DNA of 64,000 bases from Alloyangia pacifica (GTDB lineage: Bacteria > Pseudomonadota > Alphaproteobacteria > Rhodobacterales > Rhodobacteraceae). The stretch is taken from positions 1 through 64,000 of the forward strand of contig NZ_JAIVKX010000002.1 in NCBI RefSeq assembly GCF_020524285.1, given 5' to 3'. Below the pieces are notes generated by a model. That model did not search any database. It was not told where the DNA came from and saw only the letters and a list, made by a program, of their open reading frames with translations. Made by a program: the position numbers and the translations under genes. This document shows positions 29,330-39,300 of the stretch, piece by piece. Positions within the stretch are counted from its first letter, which is position 1, and each line of letters starts with the position of its first letter.

Positions 29330-31492
29330 ATGGAGACGATTATTCTCTTCGCCCCGCTGTTGGGCGCGGTGCTGGCCGGGTTCGGCTGGCGCTTCATCGG
29401 CGAGAAGGGGGCCATGTGGGTGACCACCGGCCTGCTGTTCCTGGCCTGCCTGCTGTCGTGGATCGTGTTCCTGTTCCTCGGCGAGGCGGAAACCATCCCG
29501 CTGTTCCGCTTCATCGAGTCCGGCTCGCTGAGCACCGAATGGGCGATCCGCTCGGACCGGCTGACGGCGATCATGCTGATCGTGGTCACCACGGTCTCGG
29601 CGCTCGTGCACCTCTACAGCTTCGGCTACATGGCGCATGACCCGCAGTTCAAGGAAGGCGAGAGCTACAAGCCGCGCTTCTTCGCCTACCTGTCGTTCTT
29701 CACCTTCGCGATGCTCGCGCTGGTGACCTCGGACAACTTGGTGCAGATGTTCTTCGGCTGGGAAGGCGTGGGCGTCGCGTCCTACCTGCTGATCGGCTTC
29801 TACTACAAGAAACCCTCGGCGGGCGCGGCAGCAATGAAAGCCTTCATCGTCAACCGCGTTGGCGACTTCGGCTTCCTGCTCGGCATCCTGGGCCTGTTCT
29901 TCCTCACCGACTCCATCCGCTTCGACGACATCTTCGCGGCGGCGCCGCAACTGGCGGAAACGCAGCTGACCTTCCTCTGGACCGACTGGAACGCTGCGAA
30001 CCTGCTGGCCTTCCTGCTGTTCGTCGGCGCCATGGGCAAATCGGCACAGCTGCTGCTGCACACCTGGCTGCCCGACGCGATGGAAGGCCCGACCCCGGTG
30101 TCGGCGCTTATCCACGCCGCGACCATGGTGACCGCCGGCGTCTTCCTCGTCTGCCGCATGTCGCCGCTGATGGAATACGCGCCCGAGGCGATGGCCTTCG
30201 TCACCTTCCTCGGGGCCACCACCGCCTTCTTCGCGGCGACGGTCGGCCTGGTGCAGAACGACATCAAGCGCGTCATCGCCTATTCGACCTGTTCGCAGCT
30301 CGGCTACATGTTCGTGGCGGCGGGCGTCGGCGTCTACTCGGCGGCCATGTTCCACCTGCTGACCCACGCCTTCTTCAAGGCGATGCTTTTCCTCGGTGCC
30401 GGCTCGGTCATCCACGCGATGCACCACGAGCAGGACATGCGGAACTACGGTGGCCTGCGCGGCAAGATCCCCTACACCTTCTGGGCGATGATGATCGGCA
30501 CGCTGGCGATCACCGGCGTCGGCATCCCGCTCACGCACATCGGGTTCGCCGGTTTCCTGTCGAAGGACGCGATCATCGAGAGCGCATGGGCGGGCACCGC
30601 GGGTGGCTACGCCTTCTGGATGCTGGTCATCGCGGCGCTGTTCACCTCCTTCTACTCCTGGCGCCTGATCTTCCTGACCTTCTACGGCCGTCCGCGCGGC
30701 GACAAGCACACGCATGAGCACGCGCACGAAAGCCCCAAGGTGATGACCATTCCTCTGGCGGTGCTCGCCGTGGGCGCGGTCTTTGCCGGGATGGTCTTCT
30801 ACGGCCCGTTCTTCGGCGACCATGACAAGGTGAACCGCTTCTTCGGCATCCCCGCGCATCACGCGGAGGCTTCGGAAGAGGGTCACGGTGAGGCGGCGGG
30901 CGAAGAGCACGCGGCTGCCACCGAGGAGCACGGCGAAGAGACCGCCGTCGCCACCGAGGAACATGGTGCCGAAGCGACCGAAGCCGCGGCCGAGGAAGGC
31001 CACGCCGAGGCAGCGACGCATGTCGCGACCGGCATGGCTCCCGAGGGCGCGATCTTCATGGGCCCCGACAACCATGTCATGGACGAGGCGCACCACGCGC
31101 CGGTCTGGGTCAAGGTCTCGCCGTTCTTCGCCATGCTGATCGGCTTCGGCGTCGCGTATCTGTTCTACATCGTGAACCCGGCGCTGCCGAAGCGTCTGGC
31201 CGAGAACCAGCGCCCGCTGTACCTCTTCCTGCTGAACAAGTGGTATTTCGACGAGATTTACGACTTCATCTTCGTGCAGCCGGCCAAGAAGATCGGGCGC
31301 TTCTTCTGGAAGCGCGGTGACGGCAACGTCATCGACGGTTCGATCAACGGCGTGGCGATGGGGATCATCCCCTTCTTCACCAAGCTCGCGGGCCGTGCCC
31401 AGTCCGGCTACATCTTCACCTACGCCTTCGCCATGGTGATCGGCATCGCCGTTCTTGTCACCTGGATGTCGATCCTCGGAGGGGCTCACTAA
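29330..31492 (+). CDS. nuoL: NADH-quinone oxidoreductase subunit L with His/Glu/Ala-rich loop
   Basis: A 720-residue antiporter-like pump subunit. [21 protein letters not shown] and [27 protein letters not shown] (in part) are the family signatures, and a lateral amphipathic helix is expected near the C-terminus. Residues about 508-590 form a loop dominated by E, H, A and G (repeated EEH, EEHG and EAA units) placed before the final helices, with HAHESPK before it. This makes the protein some 70-100 residues longer than E. coli NuoL. It shares TAATG with nuoM. Confidence 0.95.
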   Translation: METIILFAPLLGAVLAGFGWRFIGEKGAMWVTTGLLFLACLLSWIVFLFLGEAETIPLFRFIESGSLSTEWAIRSDRLTAIMLIVVTTVSALVHLYSFGYMAHDPQFKEGESYKPRFFAYLSFFTFAMLALVTSDNLVQMFFGWEGVGVASYLLIGFYYKKPSAGAAAMKAFIVNRVGDFGFLLGILGLFFLTDSIRFDDIFAAAPQLAETQLTFLWTDWNAANLLAFLLFVGAMGKSAQLLLHTWLPDAMEGPTPVSALIHAATMVTAGVFLVCRMSPLMEYAPEAMAFVTFLGATTAFFAATVGLVQNDIKRVIAYSTCSQLGYMFVAAGVGVYSAAMFHLLTHAFFKAMLFLGAGSVIHAMHHEQDMRNYGGLRGKIPYTFWAMMIGTLAITGVGIPLTHIGFAGFLSKDAIIESAWAGTAGGYAFWMLVIAALFTSFYSWRLIFLTFYGRPRGDKHTHEHAHESPKVMTIPLAVLAVGAVFAGMVFYGPFFGDHDKVNRFFGIPAHHAEASEEGHGEAAGEEHAAATEEHGEETAVATEEHGAEATEAAAEEGHAEAATHVATGMAPEGAIFMGPDNHVMDEAHHAPVWVKVSPFFAMLIGFGVAYLFYIVNPALPKRLAENQRPLYLFLLNKWYFDEIYDFIFVQPAKKIGRFFWKRGDGNVIDGSINGVAMGIIPFFTKLAGRAQSGYIFTYAFAMVIGIAVLVTWMSILGGAH

Positions 31493-33042
31493 TGGCCAAC
31501 CTTCTTTCCATCGTCACCTTCCTGCCCGCGCTGGCGGCGCTGATCCTCGCGCTGTTCCTGCGCGGCGGCGACCAGGCCGCGGACCGGAACGCCAAGTGGC
31601 TCGCGATGATCGCGACCACGGCGACCTTCGTGATCTCGCTGTTCATCCTGTTCCAGTTCGACCCGGCCAACACTGGCTTCCAGATGGTCGAAGAGGGCAC
31701 CTGGATCATGGGGCTCAAGTACAAGATGGGCGTCGACGGCATCTCGGTGCTCTTCGTGATGCTCACCACCTTCATGATGCCGCTGACCATCCTTTCGTCC
31801 TGGGGCGTGAAGACCCGCGTGAAGGAATACATGATCGCCTTCCTGCTGCTGGAGACGCTGATGCTCGGCGTGTTCATGGCGCTGGACCTGGTGCTCTTCT
31901 ACCTCTTCTTCGAGGCGGGGCTGATCCCGATGTTCCTGATCATCGGCATCTGGGGCGGCAAGGAACGCATCTACGCCTCGTTTAAGTTCTTCCTCTACAC
32001 CTTCCTCGGCTCGGTGCTGATGCTGGTGGCGATCGTCGCCATGTATGCCGATGCCGGCACGCTCGACATCCCGACGCTGCTCACCCACGAGTTCTCGACC
32101 GCGGGCTTCTCGGTGCTCGGCATCCACATCGTCGGCGGTCTGCAGACGATGCTCTGGCTGGCCTTCTTCGCCTCCTTCGCGGTGAAGATGCCGATGTGGC
32201 CGGTGCACACCTGGCTGCCCGACGCGCACGTGCAGGCGCCCACCGCGGGCTCGGTGGTGCTGGCGGCGATCCTGCTGAAGATGGGCGGCTACGGCTTCCT
32301 GCGCTTCTCGCTGCCGATGTTCCCCGTGGGCTCGGAGGTGCTGGCGCCGCTGGTCTTCTGGATGTCGGCCATCGCCATCGTCTACACCTCGCTCGTCGCG
32401 CTGGTGCAGGAGGACATGAAGAAGCTCATCGCCTATTCGTCGGTCGCCCACATGGGCTACGTGACGCTGGGCATCTTCTCGGCCAACCAGCAGGGCGTCG
32501 ACGGCGCGATCTTCCAGATGATCAGCCACGGCTTCGTATCGGGCGCGCTCTTCCTCTGCGTCGGCGTCATCTATGACCGCATGCACACCCGCGAGATCGA
32601 CGCCTACGGCGGCCTCGTGAACCGCATGCCGGCCTATGCGCTGATCTTCATGTTCTTCACCATGGCCAACGTTGGCCTGCCGGGCACCTCGGGCTTCATC
32701 GGCGAGTTCCTGACCATGATGGGCATCTTCCAGGTCAACACCTGGGTCGCCGCCGTGGCCGCGACCGGGGTGATCCTCTCGGCGGCCTATGCGCTCTGGC
32801 TCTACCGCCGCGTGGTCTTCGGGGATCTCATCAAGGAGAGCCTGAAGACCATCCAGGACATGAACACCCGCGAGCGCTGGACCTTCGCGCCGCTGGTCGT
32901 GATGACCCTGTGGCTCGGGGTCTACCCCGCCGCCGCGCTGGACATCATCGGCCCGTCGGTCGAGGCGCTGGTCAACCACTATGATACGGCCGTGGCGGCC
33001 GCCGATCTCGGCGGCACCTCCGTGGCCGAAGCGAACCACTGA
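31492..33042 (+). CDS. nuoM: NADH-quinone oxidoreductase subunit M
   Basis: A 516-residue antiporter-like pump subunit with about 14 helices. Landmarks: [20 protein letters not shown], the channel motif [19 protein letters not shown] and [22 protein letters not shown]. The glutamate in FFEAGLIP and the lysine before MPMWP are the pump residues in the family. The start ATG overlaps the nuoL stop (TAATG). Confidence 0.96.
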   Translation: MANLLSIVTFLPALAALILALFLRGGDQAADRNAKWLAMIATTATFVISLFILFQFDPANTGFQMVEEGTWIMGLKYKMGVDGISVLFVMLTTFMMPLTILSSWGVKTRVKEYMIAFLLLETLMLGVFMALDLVLFYLFFEAGLIPMFLIIGIWGGKERIYASFKFFLYTFLGSVLMLVAIVAMYADAGTLDIPTLLTHEFSTAGFSVLGIHIVGGLQTMLWLAFFASFAVKMPMWPVHTWLPDAHVQAPTAGSVVLAAILLKMGGYGFLRFSLPMFPVGSEVLAPLVFWMSAIAIVYTSLVALVQEDMKKLIAYSSVAHMGYVTLGIFSANQQGVDGAIFQMISHGFVSGALFLCVGVIYDRMHTREIDAYGGLVNRMPAYALIFMFFTMANVGLPGTSGFIGEFLTMMGIFQVNTWVAAVAATGVILSAAYALWLYRRVVFGDLIKESLKTIQDMNTRERWTFAPLVVMTLWLGVYPAAALDIIGPSVEALVNHYDTAVAAADLGGTSVAEANH

Positions 33043-33053
33043 GGGGGCGAGGC

Positions 33054-34496
33054 ATGATCTCGGCTGATCTGAACACCATCCTTCCGGAGCTGCTGCTGGC
33101 GGTCTACGCCATGCTGGCGCTGCTCGGCGCGGTCTACACCGGCAAGGACAAGCTCGCCCCGGCGCTGGTCTGGCTCACCGCCGCGGTGATGGCGATCCTG
33201 GCGCTGTGGATCGGCACCGCCGGCTCCGGCACCAACCCGGCCTTCCACGGCATGTTCATCGACGACGCCTTCTCGCGCTTCGCCAAGGTGGTCATCCTGA
33301 TCGCCGCGGCCTGCGTGCTGGTGATGGGCCTCGGCTTCATGCAGAAAACCAAGATGCTGCGCTTCGAGTACCCGGTGCTGGTGGCGCTCTCGACGGTCGG
33401 CATGATGGTCATGGTCTCGGCGGGCGACCTGATGACGCTCTACATGGGCCTCGAGCTGATGTCGCTCGCGCTCTACGTGGTCGCCTCGCTGCGCCGCGAC
33501 AGCGAGATGTCGACCGAGGCGGGCCTGAAGTACTTCGTGCTGGGCGCGCTGTCGTCGGGCATGCTGCTCTACGGCGCCTCGCTGACCTACGGCTTTGCCG
33601 GCACGACGCTGTTCTCGGGCATCATCAACGCCGCCACCGAAGGGCACCTGTCCATCGGCCTGCTGATCGGCCTGGTGCTGATGATCTCGGGCTTCTCGTT
33701 CAAGGTCTCGGCGGTGCCGTTCCACATGTGGACGCCTGACGTCTACCAGGGCGCCCCGACGCCGGTCACCGCCTTCTTCGCCACCGCGCCGAAGGTCGCC
33801 GCCATGGGGCTCTTCGCCCGGGTGATGCATGACGCCTTCGGCGGGGCCGTGGCGGACTGGAGCCAAGTGGTCGCGCTGATCGCGGTGCTGTCGATGTTCC
33901 TCGGGTCCATCGCCGCCATCGGTCAGACCAACATCAAGCGCCTGATGGCCTATTCCTCGATCGCCCACATGGGCTACGCGCTGATCGGCCTTGCCGCAGG
34001 CACCGAGGCGGGCGTGCAGGCGATGCTGATCTACATGGTCATCTACGTGACGATGAACGTCGGCACCTTTGCCTTCATCATGTCGATGAGCAAGGATGGC
34101 CAGCCGGTCACCGACATCCGTGCGCTCGGCATGTACTCCAAGCGCGAGCCGGGCCGGGCCCTGGCCATGCTGGTGCTGCTGTTCAGCCTCGCCGGCGTGC
34201 CGCCGCTGCTCGGCTTCTTTGCCAAGCTGGGCGTCTGGCAGGCGGCCATCGCCGAAGACATGGTCTGGCTCGTCGTGGCCTCGGCCATCGCCTCGGCCAT
34301 CGGTGCCTTCTACTACCTGCGCATCGTCTTCTACATGTACTTCGGCGAAGACCGCGAGGATGCGCTGGACGCGGGCGGCTCGCCGATCCTCTGGGGCTTC
34401 CTGGTGGTCTCGGCCTTCATCATGGTCGCGGGGGTGGTGAACCTCTTCGGTCTGGAAGGCCCGGCAGCCGCCGCGGCGGCGACGCTTGTCAACTGA
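33054..34496 (+). CDS. nuoN: NADH-quinone oxidoreductase subunit N
   Basis: A 480-residue antiporter-like subunit, the last nuo gene. Recognisable segments: [51 protein letters not shown] (in part) and [19 protein letters not shown]. The start follows GGGGGCGAGGC, 11 bases after nuoM. A good terminator-like hairpin lies 25 bases past the stop, before birA. Confidence 0.96.
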   Translation: MISADLNTILPELLLAVYAMLALLGAVYTGKDKLAPALVWLTAAVMAILALWIGTAGSGTNPAFHGMFIDDAFSRFAKVVILIAAACVLVMGLGFMQKTKMLRFEYPVLVALSTVGMMVMVSAGDLMTLYMGLELMSLALYVVASLRRDSEMSTEAGLKYFVLGALSSGMLLYGASLTYGFAGTTLFSGIINAATEGHLSIGLLIGLVLMISGFSFKVSAVPFHMWTPDVYQGAPTPVTAFFATAPKVAAMGLFARVMHDAFGGAVADWSQVVALIAVLSMFLGSIAAIGQTNIKRLMAYSSIAHMGYALIGLAAGTEAGVQAMLIYMVIYVTMNVGTFAFIMSMSKDGQPVTDIRALGMYSKREPGRALAMLVLLFSLAGVPPLLGFFAKLGVWQAAIAEDMVWLVVASAIASAIGAFYYLRIVFYMYFGEDREDALDAGGSPILWGFLVVSAFIMVAGVVNLFGLEGPAAAAAATLVN

Positions 34497-34521
34497 GCGC
34501 CGAGCCAGCACAAAAACATCG

Positions 34522-34554
34522 AGTGGCGCGCCTCTGGCGCGTCACTTTGTTTTC
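34522..34554 (+). terminator. Terminator-like hairpin at the end of nuo
   Basis: GTGGCGCGCC pairs with GGCGCGTCAC (one G-T pair) around TCT, followed by TTTGTTTT. It probably ends most nuo transcripts before birA. Confidence 0.65.
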
Positions 34555-34612
34555 GCCTATGCCGCAGCGGCCCGCTGTGGGCGCGACGAGAAATGGACGA
34601 AAGGGCAGGCGC

Positions 34613-35356
34613 ATGTGGCCTGACGGCTATGGCCGGCGCGTGCTGGCGGAAGTGGACAGCACCAATGCCGAGGCGGCGCGGATCGTCTCCGGCCTGACCG
34701 GCCCCGAGTGGATCCTCGGGCTGAACCAGGTGGCGGGCCGCGGGCGCCGCGGGCGGCCCTGGACCATGCCCGCGGGCAATTTCGCCGGGACGCTGGTGCT
34801 GCCGGTCTCCGAGCCGCCGCAGGTCGTCGCGCTGCGCAGCTTCGTCGCCTCGCTGGCGCTGCACGAGGCGTTTGTCGCAGTGACGGGCAGGGCCGACATG
34901 CTGGCGCTGAAATGGCCCAACGACGTGCTGGTCAATGGTGGCAAGGTGGCGGGCATCCTGCTCGAAAGCCTCGGCCGTCATGCCGGGCGCGACTGGCTGG
35001 CGATCGGCATGGGGGTGAACCTTGCCGGCGCACCCGACGTGGGCGAGGTCGAGCCCGGCGCGCTGCGCCCGGTCTCGCTCCTGTCCGAGGCCGGGGTGCG
35101 GGTGACACCCGAAGAGTTCCTGGCCGTCCTCGCCGCCGCCTACGCGCAGGAAGAGGCACGGTTCCGGGCGCTCGGCTTTGCCGGCATCCGCGAGGCCTGG
35201 CTCTCGCGTGCCGCCCGGCTCGGGTCGGTGATCACCGCGCGCACCGGGCGCCATGAATTTACCGGCACGTTCGAAACGGTGGACGATGCCGGCAATCTTG
35301 TCCTAAGGACAGCCAGCGCGCGGCAGGCGATTGCCGCCGCGGACGTGTTTTTCTGA
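34613..35356 (+). CDS. birA: Biotin-[acetyl-CoA-carboxylase] ligase, monofunctional
   Basis: A 247-residue enzyme that attaches biotin to carboxylase subunits. The active-site loop is GRGRRGRPWTMPAGNFAGT and the biotin/ATP region is ALKWPNDVLVNGGKVAGILLE; the C-terminal SH3-like domain ends the protein. There is no N-terminal helix-turn-helix, so unlike E. coli BirA it cannot repress transcription. The start is the ATG giving MWPDGYGRRVLAEVDSTN, after AAAGGGCAGGCGC. The LiuD subunit encoded at 10.8 kb is a likely client. The order nuoN-birA-coaX-rnj is common in alphaproteobacteria. Confidence 0.93.
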   Translation: MWPDGYGRRVLAEVDSTNAEAARIVSGLTGPEWILGLNQVAGRGRRGRPWTMPAGNFAGTLVLPVSEPPQVVALRSFVASLALHEAFVAVTGRADMLALKWPNDVLVNGGKVAGILLESLGRHAGRDWLAIGMGVNLAGAPDVGEVEPGALRPVSLLSEAGVRVTPEEFLAVLAAAYAQEEARFRALGFAGIREAWLSRAARLGSVITARTGRHEFTGTFETVDDAGNLVLRTASARQAIAAADVFF

Positions 35357-35366
35357 GGGGGCGCGC

Positions 35367-36149
35367 ATGCTTCTGGCCATCGACTGCGGCAACACCAACA
35401 CCGTGTTCTCGATCTGGGACGGGGAACGCTTCCTCGCGACCTGGCGCACCTCGACCGAGCACCAGCGCACCGCCGACCAGTATTACGTCTGGCTCTCGAC
35501 GCTGATGGAATTCCAGCGCATCGAGGCCGAGATCACCGATGTGATCGTCTCCTCGACCGTGCCGCGCGTGGTATTCAACCTGCGTGTGCTGGCGGATCGC
35601 TATTTCAACACCCGCGCCATGGTGGTAGGCAAGCCCGAATGCGCGCTTCCCGTGGACGTGCGGGTGGATCTCGGCACCAACGTGGGGCCGGACCGGCTTG
35701 TAAACACGGTGGCGGGCTATGATCTCTACGGCGGCGATATCATCGTGGTCGACTTCGGCACCGCGACAACCTTCGACGTGGTGGCGCAGGACGGCGCCTA
35801 CGAGGGCGGGGTGATCGCACCGGGCGTCAACCTCAGCCTCGAAGCGTTGCACCAGGCTGCCGCCGCGCTGCCGCATGTGGACATCACCAAGCCACAGCGC
35901 GTGGTCGGAACAAACACCGTCGCCTGCATGCAGTCAGGCGTTTTCTGGGGCTATGTCGGCCTCGTCCGTGAAATCTGCGCGCGCATCAAGGCCGAACGTG
36001 ACCGGCCGATGCGCGTCATCTCAACCGGTGGGCTGGCACCGCTTTTCCAGCAATCCGAAGACCTCTTCGACGACTGGCGGGAGGATTTGACCATGCATGG
36101 TCTCACCGTCATCCACGCATACAATCTTGGCAGGAGCCAAAGCACATGA
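35367..36149 (+). CDS. coaX: Type III pantothenate kinase
   Basis: A 260-residue kinase for the first step of coenzyme A synthesis, of the acetate/sugar kinase fold. The phosphate-binding N-terminus reads LLAIDCGNTNTVFSIWDG, with GPDRLVNTVAGYDLYGGDIIVVDFGTATTFD (in part) and GGVIAPGVNLSLEAL following. The start is the ATG at 35367 after GAGGGGGCGCGC, 10 bases past birA. The stop overlaps the rnj start by 4 bases. Confidence 0.95.
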   Translation: MLLAIDCGNTNTVFSIWDGERFLATWRTSTEHQRTADQYYVWLSTLMEFQRIEAEITDVIVSSTVPRVVFNLRVLADRYFNTRAMVVGKPECALPVDVRVDLGTNVGPDRLVNTVAGYDLYGGDIIVVDFGTATTFDVVAQDGAYEGGVIAPGVNLSLEALHQAAAALPHVDITKPQRVVGTNTVACMQSGVFWGYVGLVREICARIKAERDRPMRVISTGGLAPLFQQSEDLFDDWREDLTMHGLTVIHAYNLGRSQST

Positions 36150-37813
36150 GCAGTGAACGCATCATCTATCTTCCCCTCGGGGGTGCCGGCGAGATCGGCA
36201 TGAACGCCTATGTCTACGGCTACGGCAAACCGGGCGAGGAACGTCTGATCCTCGTCGACATCGGCGTTGCCTTCCCCGACATGGACACGACGCCCGGCGT
36301 CGACATCATCTTCGCCGACATCAGCTGGCTGAAGGAAAACCGCGAGCGGCTCGAGGCGGTGTTCATCACCCACGCCCACGAGGACCACGTCGGCGCCATC
36401 GGCCATTGCTTCGAGGATCTCGGCGTGCCGGTCTACGCGCGCGCCTTCACCGCCAATATCGCCCGCGGCAAGCTGGCGGAATACGGCCATTCCCCCGAGA
36501 CGGTCACCACCGTCTCGCCCTGGCCCGAGACCATCAAGGCCGGGCCCTTCACCGTCGGCTTCCTGCCGATCTCGCACTCGATTCCGGAAAGCTCGGGCCT
36601 GGTCATCGACACCCCCGGCGGGCGGCTGGTGCACACCGGCGACTTCAAGCTCGACCCGAACCCGATCGTCGGCGAGGCCTTCGATCCCGATCTCTGGGCC
36701 GAGGTGTCGAAGGACGGGGTGAAGGCGCTGATCTGCGACTCGACCAACGTCTTCTCGCCCAACCCGGGCCGCAGCGAGATCACCGTCGGCCCCGAGATCG
36801 AGACGCTGATCGCCAGCGCGCCGCAGATGGTCGTCGCCACCACCTTCGCCTCGAACGTGGCGCGGGTGAAGACGCTGGCCGAGGCAGGCGAGCGGGCCGG
36901 GCGCTCGATCTGCCTGCTCGGCCGCGCCATGCGCCGGATGATCGAGGCGGCGATCGAGACCGGCGTGGTGACCTCCTTCCCGAAGGTCATCTCGCCCGAG
37001 GACGCCACGCAGATCCCGCGCGAGAACGTCATGCTGATCGTCACCGGCTCTCAGGGCGAGCGGCGGGCGGCCTCGGCGCAGCTGGCGCGCGGCAAGTACA
37101 ACGGCATCGAGCTGAAGGAGGGGGATCTCTTCCTCTTCTCCTCGAAGACCATCCCGGGCAACGAGAAGGGCGTGATCCACATCATGAACTCGCTGTCGGA
37201 GAAGGGCGTCGACATCGTTGACGACGATGGCGGCAAGTACCACGTCTCGGGCCACGCCAACCGCCCCGACCTCGAGCGCATGCAGGACATCGTGAACCCG
37301 CAGATCGTCGTGCCGATGCACGGCGAGCACCGCCACCTGCGCGAGCACATGAAGCTCGCCGAGGGCCGCGGCCGCGCCGGGGTGCTGGCGATCAACGGCA
37401 CCATGGTGGACCTGTCGGGCAACCAGCCCACGGTTGCCGGCTATGTCGAGAGCGGTCGCACCTACCTCGACGGCTCGGTGCAGATCGGCGCGCTCGACGG
37501 GATCGTCCGCGACCGTATCCGCATGGCGCTGAACGGCCACGTGGTGGTGACTGTGATCCTCGACGAGGAAGACGAGCCACTCGGCGAGCCCTGGTGCGAG
37601 CTGAAGGGTCTGCCGGAGCTGGGCCGCTCGAACGCGCCGCTGGTCGACATCCTCGAGGAGGATCTGGCGCAGTTCCTCGGTCGCGCCGGTGAGAAGACCC
37701 TGACCGACGATGACAAGCTTGAGGAAGGCATGCGCCGCATCGTGCGCAACTCGGCGGTCAACGAGATCGGCAAGAAGCCCGAGGTGACGGTGGTGATCAG
37801 CCGCCTGTCGTAA
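36146..37813 (+). CDS. rnj: Ribonuclease J
   Basis: A 555-residue metallo-beta-lactamase/beta-CASP RNase with endo- and 5'-3' exonuclease activity in RNA processing. The zinc motif is ITHAHEDHVGAIGH (HxHxDH), with the aspartate in VDIGVAFPDMD. GSQGERRAASAQLARGKYNG and the beta-CASP motif region VSGHANRPDLERM and PMHGEHRHLREH complete the active site. Coupled to coaX by ATGA. A strong terminator follows. Confidence 0.95.
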   Translation: MSSERIIYLPLGGAGEIGMNAYVYGYGKPGEERLILVDIGVAFPDMDTTPGVDIIFADISWLKENRERLEAVFITHAHEDHVGAIGHCFEDLGVPVYARAFTANIARGKLAEYGHSPETVTTVSPWPETIKAGPFTVGFLPISHSIPESSGLVIDTPGGRLVHTGDFKLDPNPIVGEAFDPDLWAEVSKDGVKALICDSTNVFSPNPGRSEITVGPEIETLIASAPQMVVATTFASNVARVKTLAEAGERAGRSICLLGRAMRRMIEAAIETGVVTSFPKVISPEDATQIPRENVMLIVTGSQGERRAASAQLARGKYNGIELKEGDLFLFSSKTIPGNEKGVIHIMNSLSEKGVDIVDDDGGKYHVSGHANRPDLERMQDIVNPQIVVPMHGEHRHLREHMKLAEGRGRAGVLAINGTMVDLSGNQPTVAGYVESGRTYLDGSVQIGALDGIVRDRIRMALNGHVVVTVILDEEDEPLGEPWCELKGLPELGRSNAPLVDILEEDLAQFLGRAGEKTLTDDDKLEEGMRRIVRNSAVNEIGKKPEVTVVISRLS

Positions 37814-37832
37814 GGCTTTCGGCCGGACGGAC

Positions 37833-37868
37833 AAAAGGCGCGTCGCGGAAGCGGCGCGCCTTTTTTGT
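37833..37868 (+). terminator. rnj intrinsic terminator
   Basis: AAAGGCGCG pairs with CGCGCCTTT around a 12-base loop, and the T run TTTTTTG follows, about 20 bases past the rnj stop. Confidence 0.9.
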
Positions 37869-37881
37869 TTGTGGGACATGA

Positions 37882-38022
37882 GCCGGGCGAGCGCCTGCCC
37901 GTGGGGTGGCGCTGCAACCTGCGAGGTCTATACTTTATCCAAGCCAAGCCCGCGCGACTTGCGAACGCCTCACGAGGATGACAAAGCGCCAGCCCGCCGG
38001 GACGGGCAGGCGCTCGCCCGGC
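37882..38022. repeat. 141-bp element bounded by a perfect 21-bp inverted repeat
   Basis: GCCGGGCGAGCGCCTGCCCG (plus T) at 37882-37902 is the exact reverse complement of 38002-38022. A second nested pair, TGGCGCT at 37907-37913 and AGCGCCA at 37985-37991, continues the pairing, and two small self-hairpins (ACCTgcgAGGT and CCTcacgAGG) lie inside. The interior has lower GC content (TCTATACTTTATCC) and no credible reading frame. It lies between the rnj terminator and the P450 gene. It could be a MITE-like insertion or a structured RNA. Confidence 0.6.
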
Positions 38023-38046
38023 GGCTTCGCCTTGATTCCGGGCGGG

Positions 38047-39222
38047 TCAGCGCGTGACCCGTAGCGCCTCGAGCCCGTGGAAGTGGTAGAGGTCGGCGTA
38101 TTTCGGCACTCCTACCAGCTTCATTCCCGAAAGCCGTTCAAAGAGGATCGGCAGCGCCGTCACCAGTTCGAGTCGGGCCAGTGGCGCGCCGACGCAGAAA
38201 TGCATGCCGCCGCCGAAGCTGGTGTTGGTCACCACCGGGCGCGAGGGATCGAAACGCGCGGGCTCGGCCCAGACCGCCGGATCGCGGTTCGCCGCGCCCA
38301 GCAGCAGCGCCACCTGGTCGCCGCGCCGGAAGGTATGGCCATAGGCCTCGACCTCCTCGTAGGCGTAGCGGGTGAACATATGCAGCGGCGGGTCGAAGCG
38401 GAGCACTTCCTCCACGACCGGCGCGGCGTTTTCCTCGGTGATCGTCACGCCCTGGTCCAGCAGCGTCTTGATGCCGTTGCCCATGGTGTGCACCGTCGCC
38501 TCGTGCCCGGCGTTGAGCAGCAGGATGCAGGTGGTGATCAGCTCGTCGGTCGAGAGCTTCTCGCCGCCTTCCTCGGCGGCGATCAGATGCGACAGAAGAT
38601 CGTCCCCGGGGCTCTTGCGGCGCTCGTCCACATAGCCGCGGAGGAAGTCCGAGAACTCGGTGGCCGCCGTTGCCGCCGCCAGCTCCATCGCCATGTCGCG
38701 GCGCGCCTGGTACATGCCCACCATGTCCGCCGACCAGCGCAGGAGCTGCGGCGCCATTTCCTCGGGCACGCCGAGCAGCCGCGCGATGACGATCACCGGA
38801 ATCGGCTGGCAGAATGCCGGGAGCAGGTCGATCTCGCCGCTTTCGGGCATCTCGTCGACCAGCCGATGCGCCAGCGCGGCGATCTCCGGCCCCAGCGCGG
38901 CGATGCGGCGCGAGGTGAAGGCGCGCAGCACCAGCCCGCGCAGGCGGGTGTGGCGCGGCGGCTCAAGCTCCAGCATGGAATGCGCCTCGACCGCGTAGAA
39001 GGGCGCCTGGTGCGCGGGAATCTCGGGGGCGATCTCGGGCGGCACCTCGCGCCCGAAGCGCCGGTCCTTCAGCAGCGCCGCGACGGCGCGCTGCGACACG
39101 GCGCAGGGCAGTGCGTAGTCCTCCCAAAAGGCAAGATCGCCCGCGGCGCGCATCTCGTCGTAGAACGGGTAGGGGTCCTGCACGAAGGCGGGGTCGGTCG
39201 GGGATCGGGAAAAGCGCTGCAT
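38047..39222 (-). CDS. Cytochrome P450
   Basis: A soluble bacterial-type P450 of about 391 residues. The I-helix oxygen-activation motif is LLNAGHEATVHTMGN, the ExxR motif is in EEVLRFDPPL, and the heme-binding loop is FGGGMHFCVGAPLARLEL with the axial cysteine at about residue 343. I choose the ATG giving MQRFSRSPTDPAF because AGAGGAG lies just upstream; an ATG six codons earlier is possible. No ferredoxin or reductase gene is adjacent, so it must borrow redox partners. Substrate unknown. It is divergent from dctB. Confidence 0.92.
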   Translation of the reverse strand: MQRFSRSPTDPAFVQDPYPFYDEMRAAGDLAFWEDYALPCAVSQRAVAALLKDRRFGREVPPEIAPEIPAHQAPFYAVEAHSMLELEPPRHTRLRGLVLRAFTSRRIAALGPEIAALAHRLVDEMPESGEIDLLPAFCQPIPVIVIARLLGVPEEMAPQLLRWSADMVGMYQARRDMAMELAAATAATEFSDFLRGYVDERRKSPGDDLLSHLIAAEEGGEKLSTDELITTCILLLNAGHEATVHTMGNGIKTLLDQGVTITEENAAPVVEEVLRFDPPLHMFTRYAYEEVEAYGHTFRRGDQVALLLGAANRDPAVWAEPARFDPSRPVVTNTSFGGGMHFCVGAPLARLELVTALPILFERLSGMKLVGVPKYADLYHFHGLEALRVTR

Positions 39223-39300
39223 GGGTCTCCTCTGGGTCATGGCGCAACCCTAGGCCACGCGCCCGCTTTCTTGGCAAGGGCGGTCTTGCTATGAGGGACC

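Noticed and set aside
28814-31489. An 891-codon open frame on the minus strand opposite nuoJ-nuoL
   Set aside because: It is full of charged low-complexity residues (H, E, D, R) typical of the antisense of GC-rich membrane-protein genes, and it overlaps three certain nuo genes. No domain or ribosome site was seen.
31489-34511. Two long minus-strand frames opposite nuoM and nuoN
   Set aside because: Antisense shadows with histidine/arginine/glutamate-rich nonsense composition; the sense frames are clear complex I subunits.
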